NCBI GenBank assembly: GCA_004292755.1 | Contig: RDXE01000059.1 | Coordinates: forward strand, 1 to 40,061 | Length of the DNA: 40,061 bases | Origin: Alphaproteobacteria bacterium | GTDB taxonomy: Bacteria; Pseudomonadota; Alphaproteobacteria; Elsterales; Elsteraceae | Reading direction: 5' to 3' | Shown: piece by piece, positions 7,687 through 16,600 of the stretch | Layout: each line of letters opens with the position of its first letter | Numbering within the stretch: the first letter of the stretch is position 1 | Program-made: the position numbers and the translations under genes | Notes under the pieces: generated by a model | Seen by the model: only the letters and a program-made list of their open reading frames with translations | Told to the model about the DNA's origin: nothing | Database searches by the model: none

Positions 7687-8622
7687 TCAGCGCGGCTCCG
7701 AGCGGGGGTCGAAGGCCTCCTGAAGCCCGTCGCCGAAGAAGTTGACGGCGATCACGGTCACGAAGATCAAGATACCAGGGTAGAAGGCAAGGGCTGGTGC
7801 TTGCTGGATCATCTCCTGGGCATTGGTCAGCATGTTTCCCCAGCTGGCCGTGGGTGGCTGAATGCCAAGGCCCAGGAAGCTCAACACACTCTCAAACAAG
7901 ATGATCTGCCCCATCGCGAGCGTACAGGCGACAATGATCGGTGAGATCGCATTGGGCAGGATGTGAACAAGCATGATGTGTCGGGCCGGGGCACCTTGCA
8001 CCTGGGCGGCCATGACATACTCCCGCTGCAGCACCGCCAGCGTGGAGGCGCGGACCAAGCGGGCCACGGTGGTCCACTGCACAATGGTGATGATGACGAC
8101 GATACGCCAGAACGCAGCGTCTGGCGTTACCGCGAAATCACCACCGAAGCCCAGCTTGCGCAGGTCAATCGCGGCAAACACGATCAGCAAGGGCAGCAGT
8201 GGCAGCGCGATCACGCCATCGGTGATGCGCATCAACACCTTATCGACCATGCCACCGTAGTAACCGGCCGTGATCCCAATCAGTGTGCCCAGGGCCGCGG
8301 CCGACACCGCGGCCGTCAAGCCAACCATCAGCGAGACCTGGCCGCCATACATCAGCCGGATCAGCACATCGCGACCGGCTTCGTCGGTTCCCAGCAAATG
8401 CTTGCCGCCGGGTTCAGCAAAGCGGTTGAACAGATCCGCGCGCAGACTGTCGATGCCCAGCACCCATTCCCACAGCGGGGCGGAGAAGCTGAAGGCAACC
8501 AGCAGCACCAGCACCAAAAGACCCGCCATCGCCGGTCGATTGCCCCGCAGGCGCTGCCAGCGCAGCGCCCACACTGAGCGGCCAGCATCGGGAACGGAGC
8601 TGTCGAGCACAGCATCAGTCAT
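7687..8622 (-). CDS. Peptide ABC transporter permease, OppC/DppC type
   Basis: An inner-membrane protein of 311 residues, the second permease of an oligopeptide/dipeptide importer. The first transmembrane helix lies near residue 35 (LLVLVLLVAFSFSAPLWEW). A periplasmic segment with HLLGTDEAGRDVLIRLMYGG, a hallmark of DppC/OppC, follows. The BPD_transp_1 domain comes next, with the EAA-type loop around VQGAPARHIMLVHILPNA, and the C-terminus ends with the usual FFGDGLQEAFDPR. The start ATG overlaps the oppB-type stop as ATGA, so expression is coupled. It is the last gene of the five-gene operon. Confidence 0.94.
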   Translation of the reverse strand: MTDAVLDSSVPDAGRSVWALRWQRLRGNRPAMAGLLVLVLLVAFSFSAPLWEWVLGIDSLRADLFNRFAEPGGKHLLGTDEAGRDVLIRLMYGGQVSLMVGLTAAVSAAALGTLIGITAGYYGGMVDKVLMRITDGVIALPLLPLLIVFAAIDLRKLGFGGDFAVTPDAAFWRIVVIITIVQWTTVARLVRASTLAVLQREYVMAAQVQGAPARHIMLVHILPNAISPIIVACTLAMGQIILFESVLSFLGLGIQPPTASWGNMLTNAQEMIQQAPALAFYPGILIFVTVIAVNFFGDGLQEAFDPRSEPR

Positions 8623-9575
8623 CGGATTGAGATCCTTGGATCAAGCCAAGCATAGCAGAGGTCGGCCACAAGATTGCACAACAAGGTTACCGCGGTGGCA
8701 AACAACAGGCACATCAGCGCCATGTTGTAGTCATTGTTTAGGATGCTGTCGTAGATCAGCTTGCCGAGGCCGCGCTGGGCAAACATAGTCTCCGTGATCA
8801 GCGCACCCGACAACAGCGTGCCGAAAGACAGCGCCATCACCGTCACGACCGGAATCAACGCATTGCGCAAGGCGTGCCGAATCACCATCCGGCGCGGTGG
8901 TACGCCCTTGGCACGGGCGGTGCGGATATAGTCCATGCGCAGCACCTCCACCATCGAGGAGCGGGTGTACCGCGTGAAGCCACCAGTATAGGCCAGAGTC
9001 AAGGTGATCACCGGCAAAACCATGTAACGGGCCGTATCCCAAAACTCCCGCGGCGCACCGATGGTATACATACCAGAGGCTGGTAGCCATTTGAGTTGGA
9101 CTGCGAACACAATGATCAGCATCAGCGCACACCAGAATACTGGCACGGAGATGCCAGCAAAGGCGAAGAAGTTGATCACGCTGTCGATGCCCGTGCGTTG
9201 CTTCAGCGCCGCAATCACCCCCAATGTCAGGGCCAAGGTTACCGCCAACAGAAACGCCAGCCCAGCCAGCACCAGCGTGTGCTGCAGGGCGGGCATCATC
9301 ACAGTCAGTGCCGGGGTTTGTGTTTGGCGACTATAGCCGAAGTCCAGATGCAGCGCAGACCACAGCCAGTTGAGATACCGTTGCCAAAGGGGCGTGTCCA
9401 ACCCGTACAGCGCGCGCAGGCGCTCCACATCGGCCGCGGTGAAGGTTGGGTTGCTGGCGGCCATCAAGTCGATTGGGTCGCCTGGCATCAAGCCGATCAG
9501 CCCATAGATGATCGCCGACATCACCAACAGGACAAGCACGCTTTCGATCAGCCGCGAGACCAGATAGCGGGTCAT
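8619..9575 (-). CDS. Peptide ABC transporter permease, OppB/DppB type
   Basis: A 318-residue permease that pairs with the OppC-type subunit. The N-terminal transmembrane helix carries SAIIYGLIGLMPGDPID, the DppB signature. The segment LRALYGLDTPLWQRYLNWL follows, then five further predicted membrane segments. The coupling loop is TARAKGVPPRRMVIRHALRNA. The C-terminus ends with CYAWLDPRI as in the family. It overlaps both neighbours by 4 nt (ATGA), which marks one transcript. Substrate cannot be read from the permease. Confidence 0.94.
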   Translation of the reverse strand: MTRYLVSRLIESVLVLLVMSAIIYGLIGLMPGDPIDLMAASNPTFTAADVERLRALYGLDTPLWQRYLNWLWSALHLDFGYSRQTQTPALTVMMPALQHTLVLAGLAFLLAVTLALTLGVIAALKQRTGIDSVINFFAFAGISVPVFWCALMLIIVFAVQLKWLPASGMYTIGAPREFWDTARYMVLPVITLTLAYTGGFTRYTRSSMVEVLRMDYIRTARAKGVPPRRMVIRHALRNALIPVVTVMALSFGTLLSGALITETMFAQRGLGKLIYDSILNNDYNMALMCLLFATAVTLLCNLVADLCYAWLDPRISIR

Positions 9576-10588
9576 GGCTGGCGCTCCGGAAAGTGACAGG
9601 CTGCTGCGTGGTGCGAGAGATCGCCCAGCGCGGTCAAGGCAGGCAAGTCGGACTTGCAGATGTCTTGCGCCTTCGGGCAGCGCGGATGAAATGCGCAGCC
9701 AGTTGGCGGATTGATCGGGCTTGGCACATCGCCCGAAATCGACCGACCGCGCCGCCGCTTGCCCTGGCCGACACGCGGGATCGCCTCCACCAGCGCCTGG
9801 GTGTAAGGGTGGGCTGGCCGAGAGAACAGGTCATCCCGCGGCCCGATCTCGACAATACGCCCGAGATACATCACCGCCACGCGGTCGGCCAGATGGTTGA
9901 CGGCCCCAAGGTCGTGGGAGATGAGCAGGTAGCTCAATTGGTGCTGGGTCCTCAGATCCGCCATCAGATTGAGGATCTGGGACTGAATCGAGACGTCCAG
10001 CGCGGAGAGCGGTTCGTCGGCGACAATCAGCTTTGGCATTGGCCCAAGCGCGCGCGCAATGGCGATGCGCTGGCGCTGCCCTCCCGAGAACTGGTGCGGG
10101 TAGCGGTTGAGCGCATCCACCGGCAGGCCCACTTGCTGGATCAGGGTGCGCGCGCGTGCGTCCTGCTCCGCTGCATTGCCGATGCCGTGGATGCGCAAAG
10201 GCTCCTTCAGCACCTCAGACACCGGCAAGCGCGGATTGAGGGAACCGTAGGGGTCTTGAAAGATCATCTGAATTTCCCGGCGCGACGATTTGCGCGCAGG
10301 GCTGGCAAGGTCGGTGATGTCGGTCCCCTGCCAGGATATGGTGCCAGCGGTTGGGCGATACAGGCCCACCACCGCCCGGCCGAGTGTGGTTTTGCCGCAG
10401 CCGCTCTCCCCAACCAAGGCTAAGGTCTCGCCGCTGGCGATGGTCAAATCGACGGCGTTAACAGCGCGCAATTGCTGCCGCTTGGCGCCGGTCAGCCGGG
10501 CCAGCAATCCGCCCACCCCCATATCGAAGGTGATCGACAAGCCTGTGGCCGACAGCAGGGTAGCAGTGGGGGCGGCATCAAGCGGCAT
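9572..10588 (-). CDS. Peptide ABC transporter ATP-binding protein, OppF/DppF type
   Basis: A cytoplasmic ATPase of 338 residues from the ATG at 10588, which has GGGGAG upstream. A TTG at 10654 overlapping the upstream stop (TTGA) would add 22 residues and would give tighter coupling, so the start is uncertain. Walker A is GESGCGKT, the signature FSGGQRQR and Walker B LIVADEPLSALD. The Opp-type C-terminal domain (oligo_HPY) has HPYTQALVEAIP and the CAFHPRCPKAQDIC cysteine motif. In related importers this motif binds a [4Fe-4S] cluster. It should form a heterodimer with the OppD-type ATPase encoded just upstream. Confidence 0.93.
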   Translation of the reverse strand: MPLDAAPTATLLSATGLSITFDMGVGGLLARLTGAKRQQLRAVNAVDLTIASGETLALVGESGCGKTTLGRAVVGLYRPTAGTISWQGTDITDLASPARKSSRREIQMIFQDPYGSLNPRLPVSEVLKEPLRIHGIGNAAEQDARARTLIQQVGLPVDALNRYPHQFSGGQRQRIAIARALGPMPKLIVADEPLSALDVSIQSQILNLMADLRTQHQLSYLLISHDLGAVNHLADRVAVMYLGRIVEIGPRDDLFSRPAHPYTQALVEAIPRVGQGKRRRGRSISGDVPSPINPPTGCAFHPRCPKAQDICKSDLPALTALGDLSHHAAACHFPERQP

Positions 10589-10650
10589 GGTTTCGGGCTC
10601 CCCATTCCAGGCCCCAGCGACGGCGGTGAGGCTGGTGTCGCACCGGGAGG

Positions 10651-11622
10651 TCAAGCATCAGCATGGAAGCACGCAACATCATGGCCAGATGCGACAGCCT
10701 GCAACGGCGGTTGGGCGGAACGGCAATCGGCCGTGGCAAGCGGGCAGCGGTCAAGAAACCGGCAGCCGGGGAAGGGGCGGGCAAGGTCTGGCACGCCGCC
10801 GGGAATCACGGGAAGGCGATCAACCCGGCGCCCAATCTCTGGCAGCGTGGCGATCAAACCGCGGGTGTAGGGGTGGCGTGGGGTGCGGAACAATGTGGCA
10901 GCGTCTGTGCGCTCCACAATCCGCCCGGCATACATGACGATGATGTCGTCCGCCAATTCCGAGATCACGCCCAGATTGTGGCTGATGAACTGGATCGCCA
11001 TGCCACGGCTGTCCTGCAGCTCCAGCATCAATTCCAGGATTTGCGCCTGGATGGTGACGTCCAGTGCCGTGGTTGGCTCATCGGCGATCAACAGATCGGG
11101 CTGGCAGGCGAGAGCCATCGCGATCATCGCGCGCTGGCGCATGCCACCTGACAATTGGTGTGGATAGTCGGCCGCCCGGCGCGCGGGTGAGGGAATGCCA
11201 ACCTCATCCAACAAATCCACCGCCCGCTGAAACGCCTCTTTCGGGGCCATGTCGCGATGCAGCACCAACGCTTCACCAATCTGATCGCCAATGGCAATCA
11301 CGGGGTTCAGCGCGGTCATCGGCTCTTGAAAGATCATGGCAATGCGGTTGCCGCGGATTGCGCGCAACGCGGCATCGCTCTTGTCGGTCAGGGTTTCTCC
11401 GGCAAAGCGGATGCTGCCGCGAACCTGCCCGCTGGACGGCACCAAGCCCATCACCGCCAGCGCAGTCATGGATTTGCCGCAACCGCTTTCGCCGACCACA
11501 CCCAAGGTGCGACCGGCGGCGAGCTGGTAGGTCAGCCCCGCGACCGCCGGGAGTGGCCCCCGGTCGGTCGCAAAGGTGACAGTCAGATCCTGAACCTCAA
11601 GCAGAGCTGTGTCAGTTGGCAC
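10651..11622 (-). CDS. Peptide ABC transporter ATP-binding protein, OppD/DppD type
   Basis: A 323-residue ATPase starting at a GTG that overlaps the end of the binding-protein gene by 11 nt. Walker A is GESGCGKS, the signature LSGGMRQR and Walker [13 protein letters not shown]. The Q-loop [11 protein letters not shown] is the OppD form. The C-terminal domain has [15 protein letters not shown] and a cysteine-bearing [14 protein letters not shown] segment. The overlap with the upstream gene suggests translational coupling. It supplies one of the two nucleotide-binding subunits of the importer. Confidence 0.94.
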   Translation of the reverse strand: MPTDTALLEVQDLTVTFATDRGPLPAVAGLTYQLAAGRTLGVVGESGCGKSMTALAVMGLVPSSGQVRGSIRFAGETLTDKSDAALRAIRGNRIAMIFQEPMTALNPVIAIGDQIGEALVLHRDMAPKEAFQRAVDLLDEVGIPSPARRAADYPHQLSGGMRQRAMIAMALACQPDLLIADEPTTALDVTIQAQILELMLELQDSRGMAIQFISHNLGVISELADDIIVMYAGRIVERTDAATLFRTPRHPYTRGLIATLPEIGRRVDRLPVIPGGVPDLARPFPGCRFLDRCPLATADCRSAQPPLQAVASGHDVACFHADA

Positions 11623-13279
11623 GCCATTGCTCGATGAACAGAGTGGTGGACATGAAGTGACCAGTCGGGCGAACTCCGGTCAGCCACTTCGGAATCACGA
11701 ATACGTCAGCACGGAAGTAGAGCGGCAGCACCGGCAGCTCATCGGCATAGATGTTTTGCATCTCCGCCCAGTAGCCCTTGCGCTTTTCGCCGTCCAGTTC
11801 CTGCAGAGTCAGGTTGATCAACTCATCCATCCGGGCATTGCTGAAGCCGGGATAGTTGGACCCAGAGAAGCCGTTCGCTTGTGTCGGGATGTTGTCAGAC
11901 CGCAGCGTAACCACCGGCGGGCTTTCCGGCGAGGACGACCACGCATACATCGCAAGGCCGGAATAGGTGCGCTGGCGCATGGTCTGGCCGAAGAAGGTGC
12001 GCGCGGGTTCGTTCTTGATCACAACGTCGACGCCAACATCGCGCCATTGGCTTTGCAGCGCCTGCTGCACCAATTCGCGAATCCGGTTGCCGGCCGTGGT
12101 GGCAAATTCCAACGTCAGACGCTGGCCATCCTTCACACGCACGCCACCCGGCCCCGGACGCCAGCCAGCCTCGTCCAACAGGCGACGGGCAAGCGCTGGG
12201 TCATTGGCAAAGCGCTTGATGCCTTGGTGGAAGCCACGGTCGCGCGGGTTGACCCAGGAATGCGCAACCGGCTGGCGGCCTTCGAACAACCGCTCAGACA
12301 ATTGATCCCGGTTGATGGCGTGCAGCAGCGCATAGCGCACGCGGCGATCCTTCAGGATCGGGTTGTCCATGTTGAGGTCGATGTGTTCGTAGATCAGACC
12401 GGGTTCGAACACAAAGTTAAAGCGGTCAGCATTGCGCTTGGCCATCTCCAGACCCTGGTCGAGGGTCAACCCCAACTCACCAGAGACGAAGTCAATATCG
12501 CCAGACAGCAGGTTCTGCTGCAGCACGGCCGTGTTTTCGATGGTGCGCAGAATCACCCGGTCGAACTGCGGGCGCATACCCTTCCAGTGCGGGTTGCGGG
12601 TGTAAACGATGTACTGGCCAGCCTGGAACTCGCTCACCAGGTACGGACCATTGTACAGCCCGGCCGTGGTGGGGGCGCGGTTGAACGCCGTCTGGCGGCC
12701 ATATTCCGATGGTGAGGCGAGGGCACGATAGACCGGGCCTTCGATATGCTCCGGAATGATCTGGAAGTCCCAGAGGTGGTCGAAGTCGTAGCGCACGCGC
12801 TTCAGGTGCATGACCACGGTCTTGTCATCAACAACCTCGATGCGTTCGATGTTGTCGAATAGCTCGGGATTGTTGAAGCCCATAGCTGGATTGCGGCCAA
12901 CTTCGTGCGTGAAGGCGATGTCCTTCGAGGTCATCGGCACGCCGTCGCCCCACAGCATGTCATCGCGCAGGGTGAAGCGCACTTCCATGCCGCGGCTGCC
13001 GTCGGCGCGGGTGACCACCTTGGCGCGACCATTCTCCAACGAGGGAACCTCGGTGCAGGAGAAGCACGCGACCTTCCAGTCGTGGTCATAGGCGGTGAAC
13101 GGGCGGCGCGCGATGTTCAGCGCGTAGCTCTTGGCGACAGTCGGTTCAATCGACGGGTGGAAGTTCGGCGGAAACTGCGAGACGCCGATTGTCAACTGTG
13201 TGCGCTGGGCGGCAGCCGGGGCCGCCAATCCCATAAAAGCCAGTGCCGCCATGGCGCTGACTGCCAAACGCTTGACCAT
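11612..13279 (-). CDS. Periplasmic peptide-binding protein of the ABC importer (SBP_bac_5)
   Basis: A 555-residue family-5 solute-binding protein. The ATG at 13279 is preceded by GGAGGAGG and opens a Sec signal peptide (MVKRLAVSAMAALAFMGLAA, cleavage near AAA-Q25). Upstream in-frame codons are not needed. Within the mature part, LTIGVSQFPPNFHPSIEPTV is the usual N-terminal lobe. FTLRDDMLWGDGVPMTSKDI and LLHAINRDQLSERLF are family signatures. It is the first gene of the operon and delivers peptides (or similar ligands such as opines or nickel complexes) to the OppB/OppC-type permeases. The divergent peptidase-like hydrolase favours peptides, but that is inference. Confidence 0.94.
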   Translation of the reverse strand: MVKRLAVSAMAALAFMGLAAPAAAQRTQLTIGVSQFPPNFHPSIEPTVAKSYALNIARRPFTAYDHDWKVACFSCTEVPSLENGRAKVVTRADGSRGMEVRFTLRDDMLWGDGVPMTSKDIAFTHEVGRNPAMGFNNPELFDNIERIEVVDDKTVVMHLKRVRYDFDHLWDFQIIPEHIEGPVYRALASPSEYGRQTAFNRAPTTAGLYNGPYLVSEFQAGQYIVYTRNPHWKGMRPQFDRVILRTIENTAVLQQNLLSGDIDFVSGELGLTLDQGLEMAKRNADRFNFVFEPGLIYEHIDLNMDNPILKDRRVRYALLHAINRDQLSERLFEGRQPVAHSWVNPRDRGFHQGIKRFANDPALARRLLDEAGWRPGPGGVRVKDGQRLTLEFATTAGNRIRELVQQALQSQWRDVGVDVVIKNEPARTFFGQTMRQRTYSGLAMYAWSSSPESPPVVTLRSDNIPTQANGFSGSNYPGFSNARMDELINLTLQELDGEKRKGYWAEMQNIYADELPVLPLYFRADVFVIPKWLTGVRPTGHFMSTTLFIEQWRAN

Positions 13280-13331
13280 GAAGTCCTCCTCCAGATCGGG
13301 CGCGCTGCGTCGGCCTTGTTCATACCGCAGC

Positions 13332-13351
13332 CGTCGGCTCCCCAACCGACG
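13332..13351. other. 6-bp hairpin in the divergent leader region
   Basis: CGTCGG and CCGACG are perfect complements separated by 8 nt, 53 bp upstream of the binding-protein start. There is no T-run, so this is not a terminator. It could be an mRNA leader hairpin or an operator; nothing more can be said. Confidence 0.2.
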
Positions 13352-13478
13352 AAGCACCGCCCCGCTGCGGCCATTAGACAAAAGGTGCGCGCGGCTGCAA
13401 TCGGAATTCTAAGGGTGCGGGATCGCCTCTTGCGAAATGTCGCGTGCGACCGCCAGCATTGCGGGCAGGAGGCCGCAC

Positions 13479-14372
13479 ATGCAGATCAGTGTGAATGGAA
13501 CGACCCTGTGGTTTGACGTCGATGGACCCGTGCTGGTGCCCGATGGGCCTGGGATGCGCGAGCGCCCCACGCTGTTGCTGCTGCATGGCGGTCCTGGGTT
13601 CGACCACACGGGCTTCAAGCCTGTGATGGAGCCGCTGCGCGACCTCTGTCAGATCGTCTATCTGGATCATCGCGGCCAGGGACGCTCTGGCGGCAGCGAT
13701 CCCAGCCATTGGACTCTCAACCAGTGGGCTGACGATGTTCGCGCCTTCTGTGATGCGCTTGGCATTGTGCGACCAATTGTGCTGGGCCAATCCTTTGGTG
13801 GCATGGTCGCCCAAGCCTATGCCACCCGCCACCCGGACCATCCGCTGGCCGTGATCTTCTCCTCCACCACAGCGCGCTGGGATTTGGCGCTGGTGTTGCG
13901 TCGATTTGAGGAGGTGGGTGGACCCGCAGTGCGCGCGGTGGCGGAAGCGTTCTGGACGCGCATGACCGATGCCGATCGCGACGCCTACATGCGCGTTGCC
14001 ATGACCTGCTACAATCCGCGGGCATCGGCCGACCCGTTTTTGCGCAGTCGTGGGCGCCTGAAGCCCGAGGTGCTGCGCCACTTCAGCGGCCCCAACGGGG
14101 AAATGGCGCGCATGGATTTTCGGGCTGATTTGGCCCGGGTGCGTTGTCCAACCCTGGTGTTGGGTGGCTTGGCGGACCCAGTGACGCCCCACGAATGCTC
14201 ACGCGAGATCGCGGCAGCGCTGGTCAACGCGCCAACCGAACTGGTGTTGATGGACGGGTGCGGCCATGGCGTCTGGCGCGATGACCCCGAGGCTGGCATC
14301 GCTGTGCTGCGGCGGTTTGTGGAACGCGTGGCTCAGGCGCGAGACTCAGTCGCGTCCCGTCCCGAAGGGTAG
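13479..14372 (+). CDS. Alpha/beta hydrolase, proline iminopeptidase-like
   Basis: A 297-residue cytoplasmic alpha/beta hydrolase. The ATG at 13479 has AGGAGG six nt upstream; a TTG-led extension of 14 residues is rejected. The oxyanion motif HGGPGFDHTGF is followed by the DHRGQGRS loop. The nucleophile elbow is GQSFGG, the acid is in GGLADPVTP and the histidine is in GCGHGVWRDDP. HGGPG and DxRGxGRS are typical of the S33 family (proline iminopeptidases and relatives). The gene diverges from the peptide ABC importer, so cleavage of imported peptides is a reasonable guess. Other hydrolase substrates are possible. Confidence 0.88.
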   Translation: MQISVNGTTLWFDVDGPVLVPDGPGMRERPTLLLLHGGPGFDHTGFKPVMEPLRDLCQIVYLDHRGQGRSGGSDPSHWTLNQWADDVRAFCDALGIVRPIVLGQSFGGMVAQAYATRHPDHPLAVIFSSTTARWDLALVLRRFEEVGGPAVRAVAEAFWTRMTDADRDAYMRVAMTCYNPRASADPFLRSRGRLKPEVLRHFSGPNGEMARMDFRADLARVRCPTLVLGGLADPVTPHECSREIAAALVNAPTELVLMDGCGHGVWRDDPEAGIAVLRRFVERVAQARDSVASRPEG

Positions 14373-14423
14373 GGCGTGTTGGCAGCTGCCATTGCGGTGT
14401 CTTTCGGTTCTGCGCTATTGTTT
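14373..14423 (+). repeat. 51-bp imperfect repeat, copy 1, before the first oxygenase gene
   Basis: This block begins right at the hydrolase stop and ends 22 bp before the first oxygenase start. By eye 40 of 51 positions match copy 2 at 16195-16245. The shared core of 14 nt is TGTCTTTCGGTTCT. Having one copy ahead of each paralogous oxygenase gene suggests either duplicated leaders or a common regulatory element. Confidence 0.65.
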
Positions 14424-14445
14424 CCGGCGGCAACAGCTGTACTGG

Positions 14446-15993
14446 ATGGTGGCAAAAGTGCTTGAAACCGTAAACCGTGCAGTTGAGTTGTTCAATCTTG
14501 GTCAACGCCAAGAAGCAATGGTATGGGTCAGTTCGGTGCCGCTAAATACTTGGATAGAGATGCCTGATTTCTTTCAGGCTATTCAGGCAATTGCACTAGC
14601 AGCCGCGCAAGAATTGTTAGAAACGGACAAATTATTATCGAGAGAGCCAGAAACATTTGAGCTTTATTGCAAATACTTGCCGCCAGTCAATCAGCAACAG
14701 CTGTGGTTGAGCGTTGTTACTGCTCGTCTCAGCCACGGGGATCCGACGGGGGCCTTGCTCGCTGCCTGCCACGCCCTTGCCGCTCAGCCTGAGGGCGTGT
14801 CCGTCCAGGCATTGATGGCGGAAGCGGCTGCGCATTCCGGTGCGTTCGATGCCGCAGTGATTTTCGCAAGAGCCGCCAGTGATAGGATTGAAGATGGCCC
14901 TCTGCGCGAGCGCATGACGCAAATCATCGCCCTAGAGAATCGCAGCAAGATACGCCACCACAATGCAGGAGGTCTGGCGGTCAGCCTTTTGCATCAGGCA
15001 GAAGCCTATCGCGCAACCTCAGCGGGAACATTCTTCTATCAAAAGATCCAGGCAACGGCTTGCCCGGATGCCGCATGGCAGGGGCTGTTCGACATCGGCC
15101 AGTGTTTTGCCTATCAGTCCCACAATCGACTGGCAATGATTGTGTTTGAGCATATTGCAGAGATGGTACCTTCTGCAGGTATCGCAGAACAGGCGTATGA
15201 TGAGTGTTTGGCGCGAGCCGAACAGTGGACGAACCAAGTCGAGCGCCGTGTCCGTAAGATGCAGGCAGAGATGTTGGCGCTGCTGCCGCCAGAAGGCGAT
15301 GTTTGCGCGGACTGGGATTTAAATGCTGCGCAGACATCACCGAGCCAATTGATAGATGCACTCCGCGCTCATGGGGTGGCACTGATACGAGGCTTGATTG
15401 ATCCAGCGATTATAGCCCAGGTGAGAGCGCACGTCTTCGCAGAAAATCCAGAACGCCGGTTTTTCAAACCAGCAGAAGATTTGCCGCGGGAAGTAATCGT
15501 CGGGCTAGTGCCAGAATCGATTGCCTCAACCATGCGGCAGCTCAATTTAATTGGCCCGGACGGCGGGACGTCCCATGGTCGCCAGATTTTTCCGAACAAC
15601 CTGACGGCAGAAGATTTATTGACAACGACATATCACCAGGATTCTGCGGTGTTTTACCAGCCGCTTATCAATATGTGGGTTCCGTTGGATGATTGTGGAG
15701 AGACGGCACCGGGATTGTCGATTGTTCCGGAATCGACGCGGCAGATTTTCGCGACGCGCCGAGTGGATCGGGATAGTTTCGAGAATTTTGCAATTCAAGA
15801 TCCAAGCTTTTCGTCCGAATACCAGGAAACTACAAGCGTTGCACCGGTCTTTCGCGCGGGTGATGTCTTGCTGTTTCTTGGAACCGTACCGCACCGGACC
15901 CATCTCACATCTTCAATGGTCGAACGCCGCCGAAGTCTTGAATTGAGATTTGTGAAGCCAAGCTGGATCATTGAATCCTTGAATATTGTCTAG
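14446..15993 (+). CDS. Helical N-terminus fused to phytanoyl-CoA dioxygenase-like (PhyH) domain, paralogue 1
   Basis: A 515-residue protein. The ATG at 14446 was chosen because upstream codons are GC-rich and look non-coding; no strong ribosome-binding site is visible. Residues 1 to about 290 are predicted helical and Ala/Leu-rich, with possible degenerate TPR-like pairs. The C-terminal domain is a PhyH-type Fe(II)/2-oxoglutarate oxygenase: HQD at 397-399 supplies the first two iron ligands, His483 in VPHRTH is the likely third, and the Arg run in RRRSLELRF should bind 2-oxoglutarate. MWVPLDDCGETAPGLSIVP is a typical PhyH strand. Codon use is more AT-rich than the flanks (stretches such as aaattattatcg), which suggests transfer. 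It forms a cassette with a paralogue and a glycosyltransferase downstream. Substrate is unknown; a hydroxylated protein, sugar or lipid are all possible. Confidence 0.82.
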   Translation: MVAKVLETVNRAVELFNLGQRQEAMVWVSSVPLNTWIEMPDFFQAIQAIALAAAQELLETDKLLSREPETFELYCKYLPPVNQQQLWLSVVTARLSHGDPTGALLAACHALAAQPEGVSVQALMAEAAAHSGAFDAAVIFARAASDRIEDGPLRERMTQIIALENRSKIRHHNAGGLAVSLLHQAEAYRATSAGTFFYQKIQATACPDAAWQGLFDIGQCFAYQSHNRLAMIVFEHIAEMVPSAGIAEQAYDECLARAEQWTNQVERRVRKMQAEMLALLPPEGDVCADWDLNAAQTSPSQLIDALRAHGVALIRGLIDPAIIAQVRAHVFAENPERRFFKPAEDLPREVIVGLVPESIASTMRQLNLIGPDGGTSHGRQIFPNNLTAEDLLTTTYHQDSAVFYQPLINMWVPLDDCGETAPGLSIVPESTRQIFATRRVDRDSFENFAIQDPSFSSEYQETTSVAPVFRAGDVLLFLGTVPHRTHLTSSMVERRRSLELRFVKPSWIIESLNIV

Positions 15994-16600
15994 AGCTACG
16001 GGACGCACTATAACTCCATAGAGTGGGCAATTTTGAAGTTTAGCCAATCCATGACTGCAATCTGGTGCCAATGTTCCGTGTTGTCTCCGCGTCAGATGAT
16101 CAGCTGCAGACGTCGACGTGGACCGAACCGGCCACGCTGTCGGGATCGTTGCGCGCTGGCCGTAGGGTTAGCCGTTGCAATGGGGTCGGGTTGGGGCGTG
16201 CCGGTGGCTGGCATTGCGTTGTCTTTCGGTTCTCTCGTAGTGTTTGGTCACCGAACGACTGCGCGGGGTGGTGACCGCGAGGTCTGGGGCCGTGAAGCGC
16301 GTGGCTGCAGTCCTCAAACGAAGCGACGAGCGCCGGGCAATGCTCCGCGCACCGCAGCGACCTGTGCTCCGCGGTGAGACCGGCACGCGCGTCGAGCGTG
16401 GCTGCCTGTCTTCAGCGGGGTTAGGGAGTGTCCGGCGGATGTCATCTTGTCGAGGACGGGGAGCCTAACCCAAAAGGTGTCAGCGTCATCAAGTCTAGTG
16501 GACTGTCAGACTCTGGTGTCAAGCTCCCAGGTGGAATGATTTAGTCAGTCCGGGCCGGTTGCCTTGGGCTTCATCGGTTACGAGGTCAAAGGTGGCACAG
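15994..16600. other. 607-bp gap between the two oxygenase genes
   Basis: No supported coding frame is seen; short frames here are low-complexity or lack start signals. It holds repeat copy 2 at 16195-16245. A weak imperfect hairpin lies at 16006-16025 (CACTAT / ATAGAGTG) followed by ggcaatttt, possibly a poor terminator of paralogue 1. The rest has no recognised element. Its length and the repeat copy suggest decayed sequence left by the duplication of the oxygenase gene. Confidence 0.5.
16195..16245 (+). repeat. 51-bp imperfect repeat, copy 2, before the second oxygenase gene
   Basis: This matches copy 1 (14373-14423) at 40 of 51 positions by eye, including the 14-nt core TGTCTTTCGGTTCT. 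It lies 355 bp before the second oxygenase start, whereas copy 1 lies only 22 bp before the first. Spacing is therefore not conserved, which argues for shared ancestry rather than a fixed promoter geometry. Confidence 0.65.

Noticed and set aside
16006-16040. Intrinsic terminator after the first oxygenase gene
   Set aside because: The stem is short with a bulge and the T-run is only four; recorded only as a weak hairpin.
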